Shown: positions 43,406-52,346, numbered from the stretch's first letter. The stretch is DNA of 64,000 bases from an uncultured bacterium (GCA_905215465.1 CAJMPT010000001.1:1-64000), one strand, 5' to 3'. Notes: generated by a model from the sequence alone, not told the origin. A program made the numbers and translations.

Positions 43406-44434
43406 ATGAGCTTCCGCGACAACCTCCAGCACCTGCGCGCCACGCGCAACATGACCCAAGAGCAGCTCGCCATGCTGCTAGGCGTTTCTCGCCAGTCGGT
43501 CACAAAATGGGAGGCCGAGAAGAGCTACCCAGAGATGGACAAGCTCATCAAGATTTGCCAGCTCTTTGACTGCACGCTTGACGACCTCGTGACCGGCGAC
43601 CTCACCCAGCGCCCCTCCGAGGAGCCCTCCATACCCGGCGGCCCGGCGGCCGACGTCTGCGGCTACGACGAGCATGCGCGGGACTTTGCGACCCGCATCT
43701 CCACCGGCACCGCGCTCTGCGTCCTGTCTGTCGTGCCAACCGTCCTCTTGGGCGGACAGGTCAACGTCTCGTTCGGCGTCCTGAGCATCTCATACTCCGA
43801 CGCGCTGGGAATCCTGCTGCTGTTTGCGCTCATTGCTGCCGGATGCGCTTTTCTGATTCCAGCCGGCCTCTCGCACGCAGCCTTCAAGCGCGAGCATCCC
43901 TACATTGAGGATTTCTACACCGCCGAGGACCGCCACAAGACCAGGGAGCTCCTGAGCGGCTGCGTGACGTTCGGCGTCATCCTTGTGCTCGCGGGCGTCG
44001 GGCTGATAGCGCTCCTCAGCGAGACTTGGGGAGAAGGGCCCGCATGCGGCGCGTTCCTTGCGCTCGTGGCCATCGCCACCTGGCTCTTTGTGTGGGGCGG
44101 CATGACCTACTCGCGCCTAGACATAGACGCCTACAACAACGGGGCCGCCGAGGATCTTTCTGACCAGGAGATCGACGCCCTCTCACTGAGCGAGGAGGAG
44201 CGCATCCGCCTGCGCCAGAGCCGCGACCAGAGCAGACGCATCGGCCGCGCCTGCGAGATCATCATGCTGGTGGCGACCATCGTTGGCCTTGCGTGGCTCT
44301 TTTTGGGGCGCGCCCTCACGCCAGCCGATGACGACCCCGCAGCCGTCAGCCTCGCAAGCTACTTCTGGCTGAGCTGGGTCTTCGGCGGCATCGCCTGCGC
44401 CATTGCGGTCATCGTCCTCAATCCCCGCCCATAG
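43406..44434 (+). CDS. XRE-family regulator fused to a polytopic membrane domain
   Basis: 342 residues. Residues 1-62 are a Cro/C1-type HTH (MSFRDNLQHLRATRNMTQEQ onward). The rest has about six TM segments in three pairs (near 100-150, 180-230 and 285-340) with a charged loop between the second and third pairs. Such membrane-tethered regulators may sense envelope state; the ligand is unknown. AGGAAGG lies 6 nt upstream of the ATG. Confidence 0.88.
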   Translation: MSFRDNLQHLRATRNMTQEQLAMLLGVSRQSVTKWEAEKSYPEMDKLIKICQLFDCTLDDLVTGDLTQRPSEEPSIPGGPAADVCGYDEHARDFATRISTGTALCVLSVVPTVLLGGQVNVSFGVLSISYSDALGILLLFALIAAGCAFLIPAGLSHAAFKREHPYIEDFYTAEDRHKTRELLSGCVTFGVILVLAGVGLIALLSETWGEGPACGAFLALVAIATWLFVWGGMTYSRLDIDAYNNGAAEDLSDQEIDALSLSEEERIRLRQSRDQSRRIGRACEIIMLVATIVGLAWLFLGRALTPADDDPAAVSLASYFWLSWVFGGIACAIAVIVLNPRP

Positions 44435-44439
44435 CGACA

Positions 44440-44495
44440 CACAAATTGGGGACGTGTTCATATTTGCGCAAAAATGAACACGTCCCCAACTTGTG
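44440..44495. terminator. Bidirectional hairpin, second GGGGACGTGTTCAT palindrome
   Basis: Arms of 22 nt (44440-44461 and 44474-44495) match at 21 positions around a TTTGCGCAAA-type loop. It fills the gap between two convergent genes. 44443-44471 is identical to 17432-17460. Confidence 0.8.
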
Positions 44496-44497
44496 AG

Positions 44498-45049
44498 CTA
44501 CTCGCCGAGGATGCGGTGGGAGAAGACGCCGTTCTCGTAGACGCCAAAGCTGTGGGTGCCGTCCTTGGGAATGCCCACCGAGCCGGGGTTGAAGACGGTG
44601 ATGCCCGGGTGCCCCTCGACCTCCTGCAGGACCTTCTTGTGCGTGTGGCCATAGACCAGCGCCGAGCCAGCGGGCAGCGCGGGCCACTTGTCCACGCTGT
44701 TGTGGAGGCCGGGGCCGTAGACGTGGCCGTGCGTGAAGAAAAGGGTCTTGCTGCCGGCGGCGGGGTCAATCAGCGCGTTGTGATCAGCCATGCAGGGGAA
44801 GGAGAGGACCATCTGGTCAACCTCGGCCTCGCAGTTGCCGCGCACGGCAATGACCTGGTCGGCAATGGAGTTGAGCATCTCGATGACACGCTTGGGCGCG
44901 TAGTCGGCCGGCAGGTCGTTTCGCGGGCCGTGGTAGAGAAGGTCTCCCAGCAGGACCACGCGGTCGGGGTTCAGCTCCTCGACCTGGGCCATCAGGCGCT
45001 CGCACCACTCGGCGGCACCGTGGATGTCAGACGCAATGACGAGCTTCAT
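44498..45049 (-). CDS. Metallophosphoesterase, YfcE-type phosphodiesterase
   Basis: 183-residue calcineurin-fold enzyme with all metal motifs: ASDIHG, LLGDLLYHGPRN, VRGNCEAEV, FFTHGHVYG and YGHTHKKV. The family hydrolyses phosphodiesters; the natural substrate is unknown. The start at 45049 has AGAGGA 6 nt upstream. Confidence 0.93.
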   Translation of the reverse strand: MKLVIASDIHGAAEWCERLMAQVEELNPDRVVLLGDLLYHGPRNDLPADYAPKRVIEMLNSIADQVIAVRGNCEAEVDQMVLSFPCMADHNALIDPAAGSKTLFFTHGHVYGPGLHNSVDKWPALPAGSALVYGHTHKKVLQEVEGHPGITVFNPGSVGIPKDGTHSFGVYENGVFSHRILGE

Positions 45050-45136
45050 GTGATGTCCTCTCAAAGGGGCAGATTGGGCTTGCACGAACTACTTTAGCCG
45101 CCTCACATCACGCCGCGCAGAGAAGAGCAAAAGAAA

Positions 45137-45168
45137 GGCCCGCCCGCGCCGAGAAGCGCAGACGGGCC
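45137..45168 (-). terminator. Intrinsic terminator of the lipoprotein gene
   Basis: Stem GGCCCG / CGGGCC with an inner CGC / GCG pairing, followed on the minus strand by TTTCTTTTG. It lies 22-53 nt after the stop at 45190. Confidence 0.75.
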
Positions 45169-45189
45169 AAAGCGAGGTGCAAGGGCGCG

Positions 45190-45687
45190 TTACTGGGCGA
45201 CCGCGAGGAGCCTCTGGTTCACGCGGGTCTGGACCTCAATGTAGTAGGCGTCATCCTCGGCAGAGAGCGAGCCCTCGTCGATGGCGTCGAACTTTGCCAT
45301 GACGTCGGCGTACTTGGTCATCATCTCGCCGTACTTGCCCAGCATGGTCGCGGGGCTTCCCTGGGCCTTGTAGTCCTCCATGAAGTCGCAGTACTCGTTC
45401 ATGAAGGACTCGTAGGCGTCAAGGGCCTCACGGACGCTCGAGGAAGAGCTGGACGCTGCGGGGGCCTCGGCGGCAGGGGCCTCTGCGGCAGGAGCGGTGG
45501 CCTCGCTCTTCTCCTCGGCCTTGGGCGTGGAGTCGGCGGCGGCAGGAGCCTCGGTCTTTGTGGTGGACGAGGTCTCGGTCGTCGAGGAGGTCTTGTTCCC
45601 CGAGCAGCCAGCCATGCCCAGCGAGAGGGCAAGCGCGGCGGCAGCGACACCTGCGACAACGCCAATCTTGTTCTTCTTAATCATCAT
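45190..45687 (-). CDS. Secreted lipoprotein with Ser/Thr/Ala-rich linker and a C-terminal helical domain
   Basis: 165 residues. The signal peptide ends in the lipobox LGMAGC, so the mature protein would be lipid-anchored. A low-complexity linker (about 25-85) precedes a helical domain, ESFMNEYCDFMEDYKAQGS then MTKYADVMAKFDAI, seen in a widespread family of Gram-positive lipoproteins of unknown role. GAAGGGG lies 5 nt upstream of the ATG. A dyad shared with the kinase gene lies 70 nt upstream. Confidence 0.85.
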   Translation of the reverse strand: MMIKKNKIGVVAGVAAAALALSLGMAGCSGNKTSSTTETSSTTKTEAPAAADSTPKAEEKSEATAPAAEAPAAEAPAASSSSSSVREALDAYESFMNEYCDFMEDYKAQGSPATMLGKYGEMMTKYADVMAKFDAIDEGSLSAEDDAYYIEVQTRVNQRLLAVAQ

Positions 45688-45756
45688 GAAGTCCCCTTCC
45701 AAAGCAGAAAGCAAACTGAACGTGACCCTCATTCTGAGAAGGCCGTCGTTTGGTTA

Positions 45757-45775
45757 CCTCAGTTGGGAACTGAAT
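45757..45775 (-). promoter_or_regulatory. Dyad operator candidate upstream of the lipoprotein gene
   Basis: TCAGTTGGGAACTGA is a perfect 6-bp dyad with a 3-nt centre. The 19-bp site matches 47563-47581 at 17 positions and sits 69 nt upstream of the start. Confidence 0.6.
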
Positions 45776-45810
45776 TCTGTCAGCGGCGGGTCGCAGGCCG
45801 TCGGACGCCC

Positions 45811-47499
45811 CTAATTCTCACCGGCGTAGATCTCGTAGGTGGCATAGTCCACGGAGGAGCAGCGGATCTCAAACGGCACCGAGGTGCCCTCGGCGGAGTC
45901 GTACACAAAGTCAGTCCCTCCACCGACGATGTCGCCTGAGGCATCCCTAAAGACAACGCTCACATAGATGGACGGCGATCCGTAAGCGCGACCAATGGTG
46001 CCGGCGCGCTCAAGAGCGACTTCTCCGGCAACGGAGAAGTCGCCCCTATCGTTTCTGACATTGACGCCGCTGGTAGAAACCACGGTGGCATCGTCAGCCT
46101 TGGCTTCTTTCAAATCGAGGTCCGTGGGCTTGTCGACTGTCACATCAACAGACGCAGTATCCGCAGCCGAGCCTACGGGGCAGATCCTGCGTTGCGTCTG
46201 TCCCGGATACAAATACGAGACGTAGTCGTTTGCGGTCGCAAGGACAGAGCCGTCTTCCGAGCGGGCCGCAAGAGTCACAAAGGCTCCGAGTATGCACAGG
46301 GAGTCGCTGGTGTTGGCAATCTCGTAAACGTCATAGACACCCAGGCCGTCCCTATACCACCCCAGGTTCTTGATCTGCAGAATGTTCTCGCCTGAGTCGG
46401 CCGTCGTTGGGGACTTGGCAGATGAGGACGACGGCGCAGTCGCCGAGGAATCCGCCTTCGGGGTTGTCGTCGTCGAGGCAGAGCTCGAGCTCGAAGCCGA
46501 CGCCGCAGCCGCATCCGCCGAGGACGCGGCCGCATCCTCGCGAATCGCCTGCAGAAGGGGCCTGCCCAGGGCCATGTAGAGCGCCATCACTGCTGTAATC
46601 AGGACCAGAACCTCGATGGCCACCAAGTACGCCCGCCCCTCTCGGCGAGAAGAGCGTCCGCCCCTGGCCTTCTTGCCAGAGCCAGCGCCCGCCAGCCCGG
46701 CAGTCGCCGCAGACACGGGAGCCTCCGTGGGCTTCTCGCCAGAAAGAGCTGCGGAGAGGTCCGCCGCGCTTTGGTATCGGCTGCTCGGCTCAAAGCTGCA
46801 GGCCCTCTGAATGATGCCCCTCATCTGCGCGGACACGTGGCTCTCGTCCGCCAGGGCCTCCTGGTAGCCATCATCGTTGGGAACGAGGCCCGTCAGCAGG
46901 TAGCCCAGCACGCAGCCGATGGAGTACACGTCGGAGCGGGCGTCGGTCTGCTCGAAGCCGTACTGCTCGGGCGCGGCAAAACCGTAGGTGCCCAGGGCGT
47001 TGGTGTCCTTGACGGCGCCCTCCACGCGCAGGCGGGCTATGCCCAGGTCGATGAGGTGCGCCCCGTCGGCGCTCTCCACGATGTTCCTAGGAGAGATGTC
47101 TCGGTGGATGATTCCCAGCTCATGCAGGGCGCCCGCAGCCTCGCAGACTTCGCAGGCAATCCGGACGGCCTCGGCTTCCGGGAGCAAGCCATTCTCCCTG
47201 ACCAGGGACTCCGCGGTCTTGCCGGGCACAAAGTCGTACACCACCACAAACTGGTCAGGCAGCTCGTAGGTTGCCTCGACGTGGGGAAGCCTCGCACAAG
47301 AGCACCGACCCAGCGCGGACCACACGTTACGGCGCGCCATGTCGGTATTGATCTTCTTGCGCACAAAGGGGCCGGCGCCCTCGATGCTCACCAGCTCGGT
47401 GATCTCCTGGGGGCCGCGAGCAAGAACGCTCTGGACGTGGTACATGTCGTCAAGGGCCATGGCATGCATGACCTGCGCATCGTTCAAGCTCTCCCCCAT
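45811..47499 (-). CDS. Transmembrane Ser/Thr protein kinase with an extracellular sensor-like domain
   Basis: 562 residues. The kinase domain (about 20-255) has the ATP-binding Lys in FVRKKI, the catalytic loop HRDISPRN (132-139), DLG in place of DFG (151-153) and the activation-segment end AAPEQYG. There is no obvious Gly-rich loop. A TM (about 290-311), a Ser/Ala/Thr-rich linker (320-365) and an extracellular domain of about 190 residues follow; it contains no PASTA repeats. The ATG at 47499 has no clear ribosome site, so the start is uncertain. It is flanked by dyad sites and an XRE gene. Confidence 0.9.
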   Translation of the reverse strand: MGESLNDAQVMHAMALDDMYHVQSVLARGPQEITELVSIEGAGPFVRKKINTDMARRNVWSALGRCSCARLPHVEATYELPDQFVVVYDFVPGKTAESLVRENGLLPEAEAVRIACEVCEAAGALHELGIIHRDISPRNIVESADGAHLIDLGIARLRVEGAVKDTNALGTYGFAAPEQYGFEQTDARSDVYSIGCVLGYLLTGLVPNDDGYQEALADESHVSAQMRGIIQRACSFEPSSRYQSAADLSAALSGEKPTEAPVSAATAGLAGAGSGKKARGGRSSRREGRAYLVAIEVLVLITAVMALYMALGRPLLQAIREDAAASSADAAAASASSSSSASTTTTPKADSSATAPSSSSAKSPTTADSGENILQIKNLGWYRDGLGVYDVYEIANTSDSLCILGAFVTLAARSEDGSVLATANDYVSYLYPGQTQRRICPVGSAADTASVDVTVDKPTDLDLKEAKADDATVVSTSGVNVRNDRGDFSVAGEVALERAGTIGRAYGSPSIYVSVVFRDASGDIVGGGTDFVYDSAEGTSVPFEIRCSSVDYATYEIYAGEN

Positions 47500-47562
47500 C
47501 CTGCGTAACCACGGGCCGCAAGGCGGCTAACTTCAAATCGTAGTCACCTTACCAGCAGGATT

Positions 47563-47581
47563 CCTCAGTTGGCAGCTGAAT
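47563..47581 (-). promoter_or_regulatory. Dyad operator candidate upstream of the kinase gene
   Basis: CCTCAGTTGGCAGCTGAAT, matching the lipoprotein-gene site at 17 of 19 positions and placed 63 nt upstream of the kinase start. Confidence 0.6.
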
Positions 47582-47592
47582 GGGCCAGAGGC

Positions 47593-48042
47593 CTACCTCA
47601 GGCGGTCAGTGCCCAGCAGGGTCTTCTCGCCAAGGCGGAAGAGCTCGTCGTCGGCCTCCTCGCGGGTGAGGCCGTTCTCCATGCACCAGATGAGAATTGC
47701 GTCGCGCCGTTGCTTGCACCACAACTCGGAGACGCCGGCCAGCCTCAGCAGACGCTGGGCCTGGCGCAGGTCGCAGCGCAGGCCAAACGCCAGCATGATG
47801 GCGTGGTCGCGGCCGGGCCGGCTCTTGCCGGCAAAGATGTCGTAGACCACGGTGGGGTTGATGCCCGAGCCGCGGATCACGTCCGCACGCTTGAGGCCCG
47901 TCGCATCAAGGCGTTCCTGCAGGTAGTCGATGAGCTCGCGGGTGCCCACGCCCTCGGCGTCCAAGTATTCCTCCGGGCGCGAGGCCGCAAGCAGCCGCTC
48001 GAGCAGGTCCTCCGTCAGGCGCTCCTCGCCCTCGGCGGGCAT
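47593..48042 (-). CDS. XRE-like HTH regulator upstream of the kinase gene
   Basis: 149 residues. A central Cro/C1-like HTH (LKRADVIRGSGINPTVVYDI, then an SRPGRDHAIMLAFGL segment) is followed by a helical C-terminal half with a WCKQRRDAILIWCMENGL segment. The start at 48042 is preferred because GGAGG lies 5 nt upstream; an upstream ATG at 48096 is possible but has no such site. It lies 93 nt before the kinase gene on the same strand and is a candidate controller of it. Confidence 0.8.
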   Translation of the reverse strand: MPAEGEERLTEDLLERLLAASRPEEYLDAEGVGTRELIDYLQERLDATGLKRADVIRGSGINPTVVYDIFAGKSRPGRDHAIMLAFGLRCDLRQAQRLLRLAGVSELWCKQRRDAILIWCMENGLTREEADDELFRLGEKTLLGTDRLR

Positions 48043-48104
48043 AACGACCTCCTCGGGCCGCGACGCTGCCTCCGCTGGCACGCTCTTCTCGTCCATGGCG
48101 GGCA

Positions 48105-49070
48105 CTAGAACTTGTCCACGAGGCCGTTGGCGCGGCCGCGCAGGTCGGCGATGGCCTCCGGGATCTTCTCCACCTCATAGGGCGTCATCTGGTAGATCCA
48201 GTTGAGCCAGTTGCGGTAGAGCAGGTTGGCGTGCGCGCGCCAGGTGAAGAGCGGCTGCTTCTCGGGGTCGTCCTCGGGGAAGTAGTTCTCGGGCACGCGG
48301 ATGGGCAGGCCCTTGTGGAAGTCGCGCCAGAACTCGTCGGCCAGGGTGTCGCGGCCGTACTCAAAGTGACCAGTCACGTAGACCTCGCGGAAGTCGCGCG
48401 TGGCCAGGATGGCCGGGCCGCTGGTGAAGCCCTCGGAGAGAACGTGCAGCTCGGGGTGGTTGGCCAGCTCGGTGGTGTCAATGGCGGCGTGGCGGGAGTG
48501 CGGCATGTAGTGCACCTCGTCAAAGCCGTTGGTGAGGAAGTTGTACTCGTCGCAGAGCCTCTGCTGGAAGACGCCAAAGAGCTTGGAGCCCAGCGGGCGC
48601 TTGGGAATCTGGTAGAGGTGCCACAGGGCGCCGAGCGCGCCCCAGCACAGGTACATGGTGGAGAAGACGTGCGTCTGGCTCCAGTCCACAATCTTGCAGA
48701 ACTCGTCCCAGTAGTCCACGTCCTCAAAGGCCATGTGCTCCACGGGGGCGCCGGTGATGATGAGGCCGTCGTAATACTTGTCCTGGAAGGACTCGAAGGT
48801 GTCATAGAACTTCACCAGGTGGTCGGCCGAGACGTGCGTGGACTCGTGGCTGGAGACGCGCATGAAGTCGCAGCTAACCTGCAGCGGGGACTTTGAGATG
48901 AGGCGCAGGATCTGGGTCTCGGTCTCCACCTTCTTGGGCATGAGGTTCAGGATGGCGACGCGAAGCGGGCGGATCTGCTGGGTCTCGGCGACCTCCTCCT
49001 CCAGGGCAAAGATGCGCTCCTGGTGCAGAATCTGCTTGGCGGGGAGTCCGTCGGGGATGTTGATGGGCAT
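48105..49070 (-). CDS. metA: Homoserine O-acyltransferase (MetA family, predicted acetyl-CoA specific)
   Basis: First step of methionine synthesis from homoserine. 322 residues; the catalytic Cys is in YLCWGALGALWHLY, with the His/Glu partners in VTGHFEYG. At the acyl-CoA selectivity position the sequence is GAPVEHMAF: Glu there is associated with acetyl transfer and Gly with succinyl transfer. The start at 49070 has AAGG upstream. Confidence 0.94.
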   Translation of the reverse strand: MPINIPDGLPAKQILHQERIFALEEEVAETQQIRPLRVAILNLMPKKVETETQILRLISKSPLQVSCDFMRVSSHESTHVSADHLVKFYDTFESFQDKYYDGLIITGAPVEHMAFEDVDYWDEFCKIVDWSQTHVFSTMYLCWGALGALWHLYQIPKRPLGSKLFGVFQQRLCDEYNFLTNGFDEVHYMPHSRHAAIDTTELANHPELHVLSEGFTSGPAILATRDFREVYVTGHFEYGRDTLADEFWRDFHKGLPIRVPENYFPEDDPEKQPLFTWRAHANLLYRNWLNWIYQMTPYEVEKIPEAIADLRGRANGLVDKF

Positions 49071-49276
49071 GGTGCGGGGTACCTTTCCGGGGCCGCAAGC
49101 GAGGCAAATGGGGCCACGCCGCCGCCCGATGCGCCGGTCGGTCCTCCGCCGGCATTGAGCTATAGCCTTTCTAGTATAGCGGGCCACATGGCGCGGACGT
49201 GGCCCGTCGCGGGGATTTGCGCGGCGAGAAGCCCTTCTCGCGTGCAGGAGCTGCGGATTTGTTGGATACTGCAGCT

Positions 49277-50539
49277 ATGACTACTTCATTTGCCGAGCTC
49301 GGGCTAAACGAGCAGATCCTGGCCGGGGTTGACGCCCTTGGCTTCTCAACGCCAACGCCGGTGCAGGCCGGCGCCATCCCCGAGGTCCTGGCGGGCAGGG
49401 ACGTCGTTGCCTCCGCCCAGACCGGAACGGGCAAGACCGCCGCATTTGCCCTGCCCACGCTGCAGCGCATTGCCGACAAGTCCGGCCACGGCCCCCACGC
49501 GCTGGTGGTAACCCCCACGCGCGAGCTTGCCGCGCAGATTGACGACGTGGTGAAGGTCGTCTGCCAGAAGACCGGGCAGCGCGCCGTCATCGTCATGGGC
49601 GGCGCCAAGTTCGACAAGCAGATCGCCGCGCTGGAGAAGGGCTGCGACCTGCTGGTCGCCACCCCCGGCCGTCTGCTTGACCTCATGGAGCACAACCACG
49701 TGAGCCTGGCTGGCGTGGAGGTCCTCGTCCTGGACGAGGCCGACCGCATGCTGGACATGGGCTTCTGGCCCTCCGTGCGCCGCATCATGCACGCGCTCCC
49801 CGCGCAGCACCAGACGCTGCTCTTCTCGGCCACCATCCCGCCCTCCATCAAGAGCACCATCGACGCCATGCTGCACGAGCCCGCCGTGGTGGAGATCTCG
49901 CGCGTGGGCGAGACGGCCGACACGGTGGAGGAGCACCTCTGCCCCGTGACCCAGGCGCAGAAGCCCGAGCTGCTGCGCGCGCTGCTGGACACCGGCGGAG
50001 CCTCCGGGCAGCGCCCCGAGCGCGTCCTGGTCTTCTGCCGCACCAAGCACCGCGTTGACGACGTGAGTGCCATGCTCAAGAATGCCCAGGTCAAGGTTGA
50101 CGTCATGCACGCTGACCGCCCACAGCAGGCCCGTGCCCGCGCGCTGGAGCGCTTCCGCGAGGGCAAGGTCCAGGTGCTCGTGGCCACCGACGTCATGAGC
50201 CGTGGCATCGACGTAGCCGGAGTGGACGCGGTCGTCAACTTTGACGTGCCCATGGACCCCGAGGACTACGTGCACCGCATCGGCCGCACGGGCCGCGCCG
50301 GCGCAACCGGTCACGCCTACACCTTCGTGGCTCCTGACGAGATCAGCCCGCTCAGGGAGATCGAGTACTTCACCAAGAAGCTCGTCCCCGTCTGGGACCT
50401 GCCCGGATTCTCCTACGACGCCGGCCGCATCGTGCCGCAGGAGGGCCGCTCCACCAAGAAGCCCAGCCGCACCATGTTCAGCGGCTCGCGCTCGCGCGGG
50501 CGCGGCATCAGCGGCGGCCGCTACGGCAGGCACTACTAG
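49277..50539 (+). CDS. DEAD-box ATP-dependent RNA helicase
   Basis: 420 residues with Q motif (TPTPVQAGAIP), motif I AQTGTGKT, Ia PTRELA, II VLDEADRM, III SATIP and VI HRIGRTGRAG. A short basic Arg/Gly/Ser tail resembles RhlE-type enzymes. The start at 49277 lacks a convincing Shine-Dalgarno; a leaderless or weakly initiated message is possible. Confidence 0.95.
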   Translation: MTTSFAELGLNEQILAGVDALGFSTPTPVQAGAIPEVLAGRDVVASAQTGTGKTAAFALPTLQRIADKSGHGPHALVVTPTRELAAQIDDVVKVVCQKTGQRAVIVMGGAKFDKQIAALEKGCDLLVATPGRLLDLMEHNHVSLAGVEVLVLDEADRMLDMGFWPSVRRIMHALPAQHQTLLFSATIPPSIKSTIDAMLHEPAVVEISRVGETADTVEEHLCPVTQAQKPELLRALLDTGGASGQRPERVLVFCRTKHRVDDVSAMLKNAQVKVDVMHADRPQQARARALERFREGKVQVLVATDVMSRGIDVAGVDAVVNFDVPMDPEDYVHRIGRTGRAGATGHAYTFVAPDEISPLREIEYFTKKLVPVWDLPGFSYDAGRIVPQEGRSTKKPSRTMFSGSRSRGRGISGGRYGRHY

Positions 50540-50561
50540 CAAGCAGCGGCCCGTCGCGGGT

Positions 50562-50814
50562 CCCAAAATACGTTTTGGGTTCGGCGTTTGAGCCGCAGTC
50601 GCAAGACCAAAACACAAAACCGCAGGCAGAGAGCTTGGCGCTTCTCGAAGAACCCGCAAACCTCTGGAAGCCCGAACCCAAATCCATATTGGAATTGGGT
50701 TCGGGCTTCTTTCGAATTGCGCATGTTGAGAAGAGCCGCTCGCCGTCTACCTGCGCTTTTGAGCAAACGTATACTAGGGTCCGTCAAAACCGCGAACCCA
50801 AAACGTATTTTGGG
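50562..50814. repeat. 253-bp intergenic element, copy 2
   Basis: Termini 50562-50583 and 50793-50814 are exact 22-bp inverted copies of each other, each itself a CCCAAAA-N4-TTTTGGG palindrome. The central palindrome 50671-50705 is identical to 35474-35508. It occupies most of the gap between the helicase and methyltransferase genes. Confidence 0.88.
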
Positions 50815-50886
50815 CGATTTTTGGGCGTCTCTTGGGCGCCATTTGCCCCCGCAAGTCCCCGCAAGCCACCGAAGGAGAGTCAGATC

Positions 50887-52173
50887 GTGAAGCAGGCGCG
50901 TCCGTATCCCCAGGTCGTCATCAGTAGAAAGGCCGCCCGCTCGCTCAAGGCCGGCCACCCGTGGGTCTTTGAGGGCGAGATCGTGCGCACAGAGCCGGCC
51001 GCGGACGGCACGCCCGTCGCAAACGGCGGCGTAGTGGACCTCTTTGAGGAGAATGGCACCTGGCAGGGAGCCGGTCTCATCTCCCAGAACAGCAAGATCC
51101 GCGTGCGCATGGTGACGAGAAACGCAAACGACCGCATCGACGAGGCCTTCTGGGCCCGCCGCGTGGCCTGGGCCTGGCAGCACCGCCGCGTGGCCATGGG
51201 CGGTCGCGCGCTGCCCGGCTGCGAGCCGGACACCAACTGCTGCCGCGTGCTCTTCTCCGAGGCGGACAGCATGCCCGGCCTCATCGTGGACCGCTACGAG
51301 CACGTGCTGGTCACACAGGTGGGAACCGTGGGCATGGAGCTGCTGCGCCCCGTCATCTACCCGCTGCTTCTCAAGACGCTGCGGGAGGACGGCCAGGACG
51401 TCCGCGCCATCTACGAGCGCAACGACTCCCCGTCCCGCGCCAAGGAGGGCCTGTCCCAGTACAAGGGCTGGTGGGAGGGCCAGGGCGCCGAGGTGCCCGA
51501 GACCCCGCGCATCATGGTGGTTGAGAACGGCCTCAAGTTTGGCCTGGACATAGAGAACAGCCAGAAGACCGGCTTCTTCCTTGATCAGAAGTACAACCGC
51601 CGCGCCGTGCGCGAGCTGGCCGGCGGCCGTCGCGTGCTGGACTGCTTCTGCCACGTGGGACCCTTCGGCCTCAACGCGGCTGCGGGCGGGGCGGAGTTCG
51701 TCCGCTGCGTGGACGTGAGCCAGACGGCCATAGACCTGGCCGCCGACAACGCCCGCCTGAACGGCCTTGAGGCAACCATGGACTTCACCTGCGCAAACGT
51801 CCTCGAGTACCTGCCCGAGCTGGCGCGAGACCGCAAGCGCCTCCGCGAGGAGGGCGGCCCCTTCGACCTCATCGTGCTCGACCCGCCGGCCTTCACCAAG
51901 AGCCGCGGCACCGTGGAGCACGCCAGCAAGGGCTACCGCGAGATCAACTACGCGGCCATGAGGCTGCTCCCGCGTGGCGGATACCTAGCCACGTGCAGCT
52001 GCAGCCACTTCATGACCACCGAGCTGCTCAAGCGCGCCATCGCCGACGCCGCCCACCAGGCAAACGTGCAGCTCAAGCAGATCGAGGAGCGCCAGCAGGC
52101 GCCGGACCACCCCATCCTCTGGGGCGCGCCTGAGACCCACTACCTGGACTTCCTCACCTTCCAGGTGGTCTAG
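50887..52173 (+). CDS. Class I SAM-dependent rRNA methyltransferase, RlmI-like
   Basis: 428 residues. An N-terminal PUA domain (RSLKAGHPWVFEGEI) precedes an RlmI-type central region (ADSMPGLIVDRY, SQKTGFFLDQKYNRRAV) and a Rossmann methyltransferase (VLDCFCHVGPFGL, DPPAFTKSR). It probably methylates a cytosine C5 of 23S rRNA. GTG start with AGGAG 9 nt upstream. Confidence 0.93.
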   Translation: MKQARPYPQVVISRKAARSLKAGHPWVFEGEIVRTEPAADGTPVANGGVVDLFEENGTWQGAGLISQNSKIRVRMVTRNANDRIDEAFWARRVAWAWQHRRVAMGGRALPGCEPDTNCCRVLFSEADSMPGLIVDRYEHVLVTQVGTVGMELLRPVIYPLLLKTLREDGQDVRAIYERNDSPSRAKEGLSQYKGWWEGQGAEVPETPRIMVVENGLKFGLDIENSQKTGFFLDQKYNRRAVRELAGGRRVLDCFCHVGPFGLNAAAGGAEFVRCVDVSQTAIDLAADNARLNGLEATMDFTCANVLEYLPELARDRKRLREEGGPFDLIVLDPPAFTKSRGTVEHASKGYREINYAAMRLLPRGGYLATCSCSHFMTTELLKRAIADAAHQANVQLKQIEERQQAPDHPILWGAPETHYLDFLTFQVV

Positions 52174-52190
52174 CTTTCCCTCGGGGGGCG

Positions 52191-52346
52191 GCCGCCGGCT
52201 CCATCGGCGCCGACAGCACCTGGCTCGTAGCCGCAAACTCCCTGGGCACCAGCGCTGGCAAGATGCTGAGCCCGCAGAACATCGCCATCGGCTGCGCCAT
52301 CGCCATGGCCGTCCTGGTCCTTGTGGGCTCCATCGCCCTGGGGTAG
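52191..52346 (+). pseudogene. C-terminal remnant of an L-lactate permease gene
   Basis: A 51-codon frame ending in TAG encodes STWLVAANSLGTSAGKMLSP followed by QNIAIGCAIA and a hydrophobic end. It matches the C-terminal signature of LctP/LldP lactate permeases (VAAN..G...GKM.SPQ.IA). No start codon or N-terminal sequence precedes it, and the methyltransferase gene ends 18 nt upstream. Confidence 0.75.
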
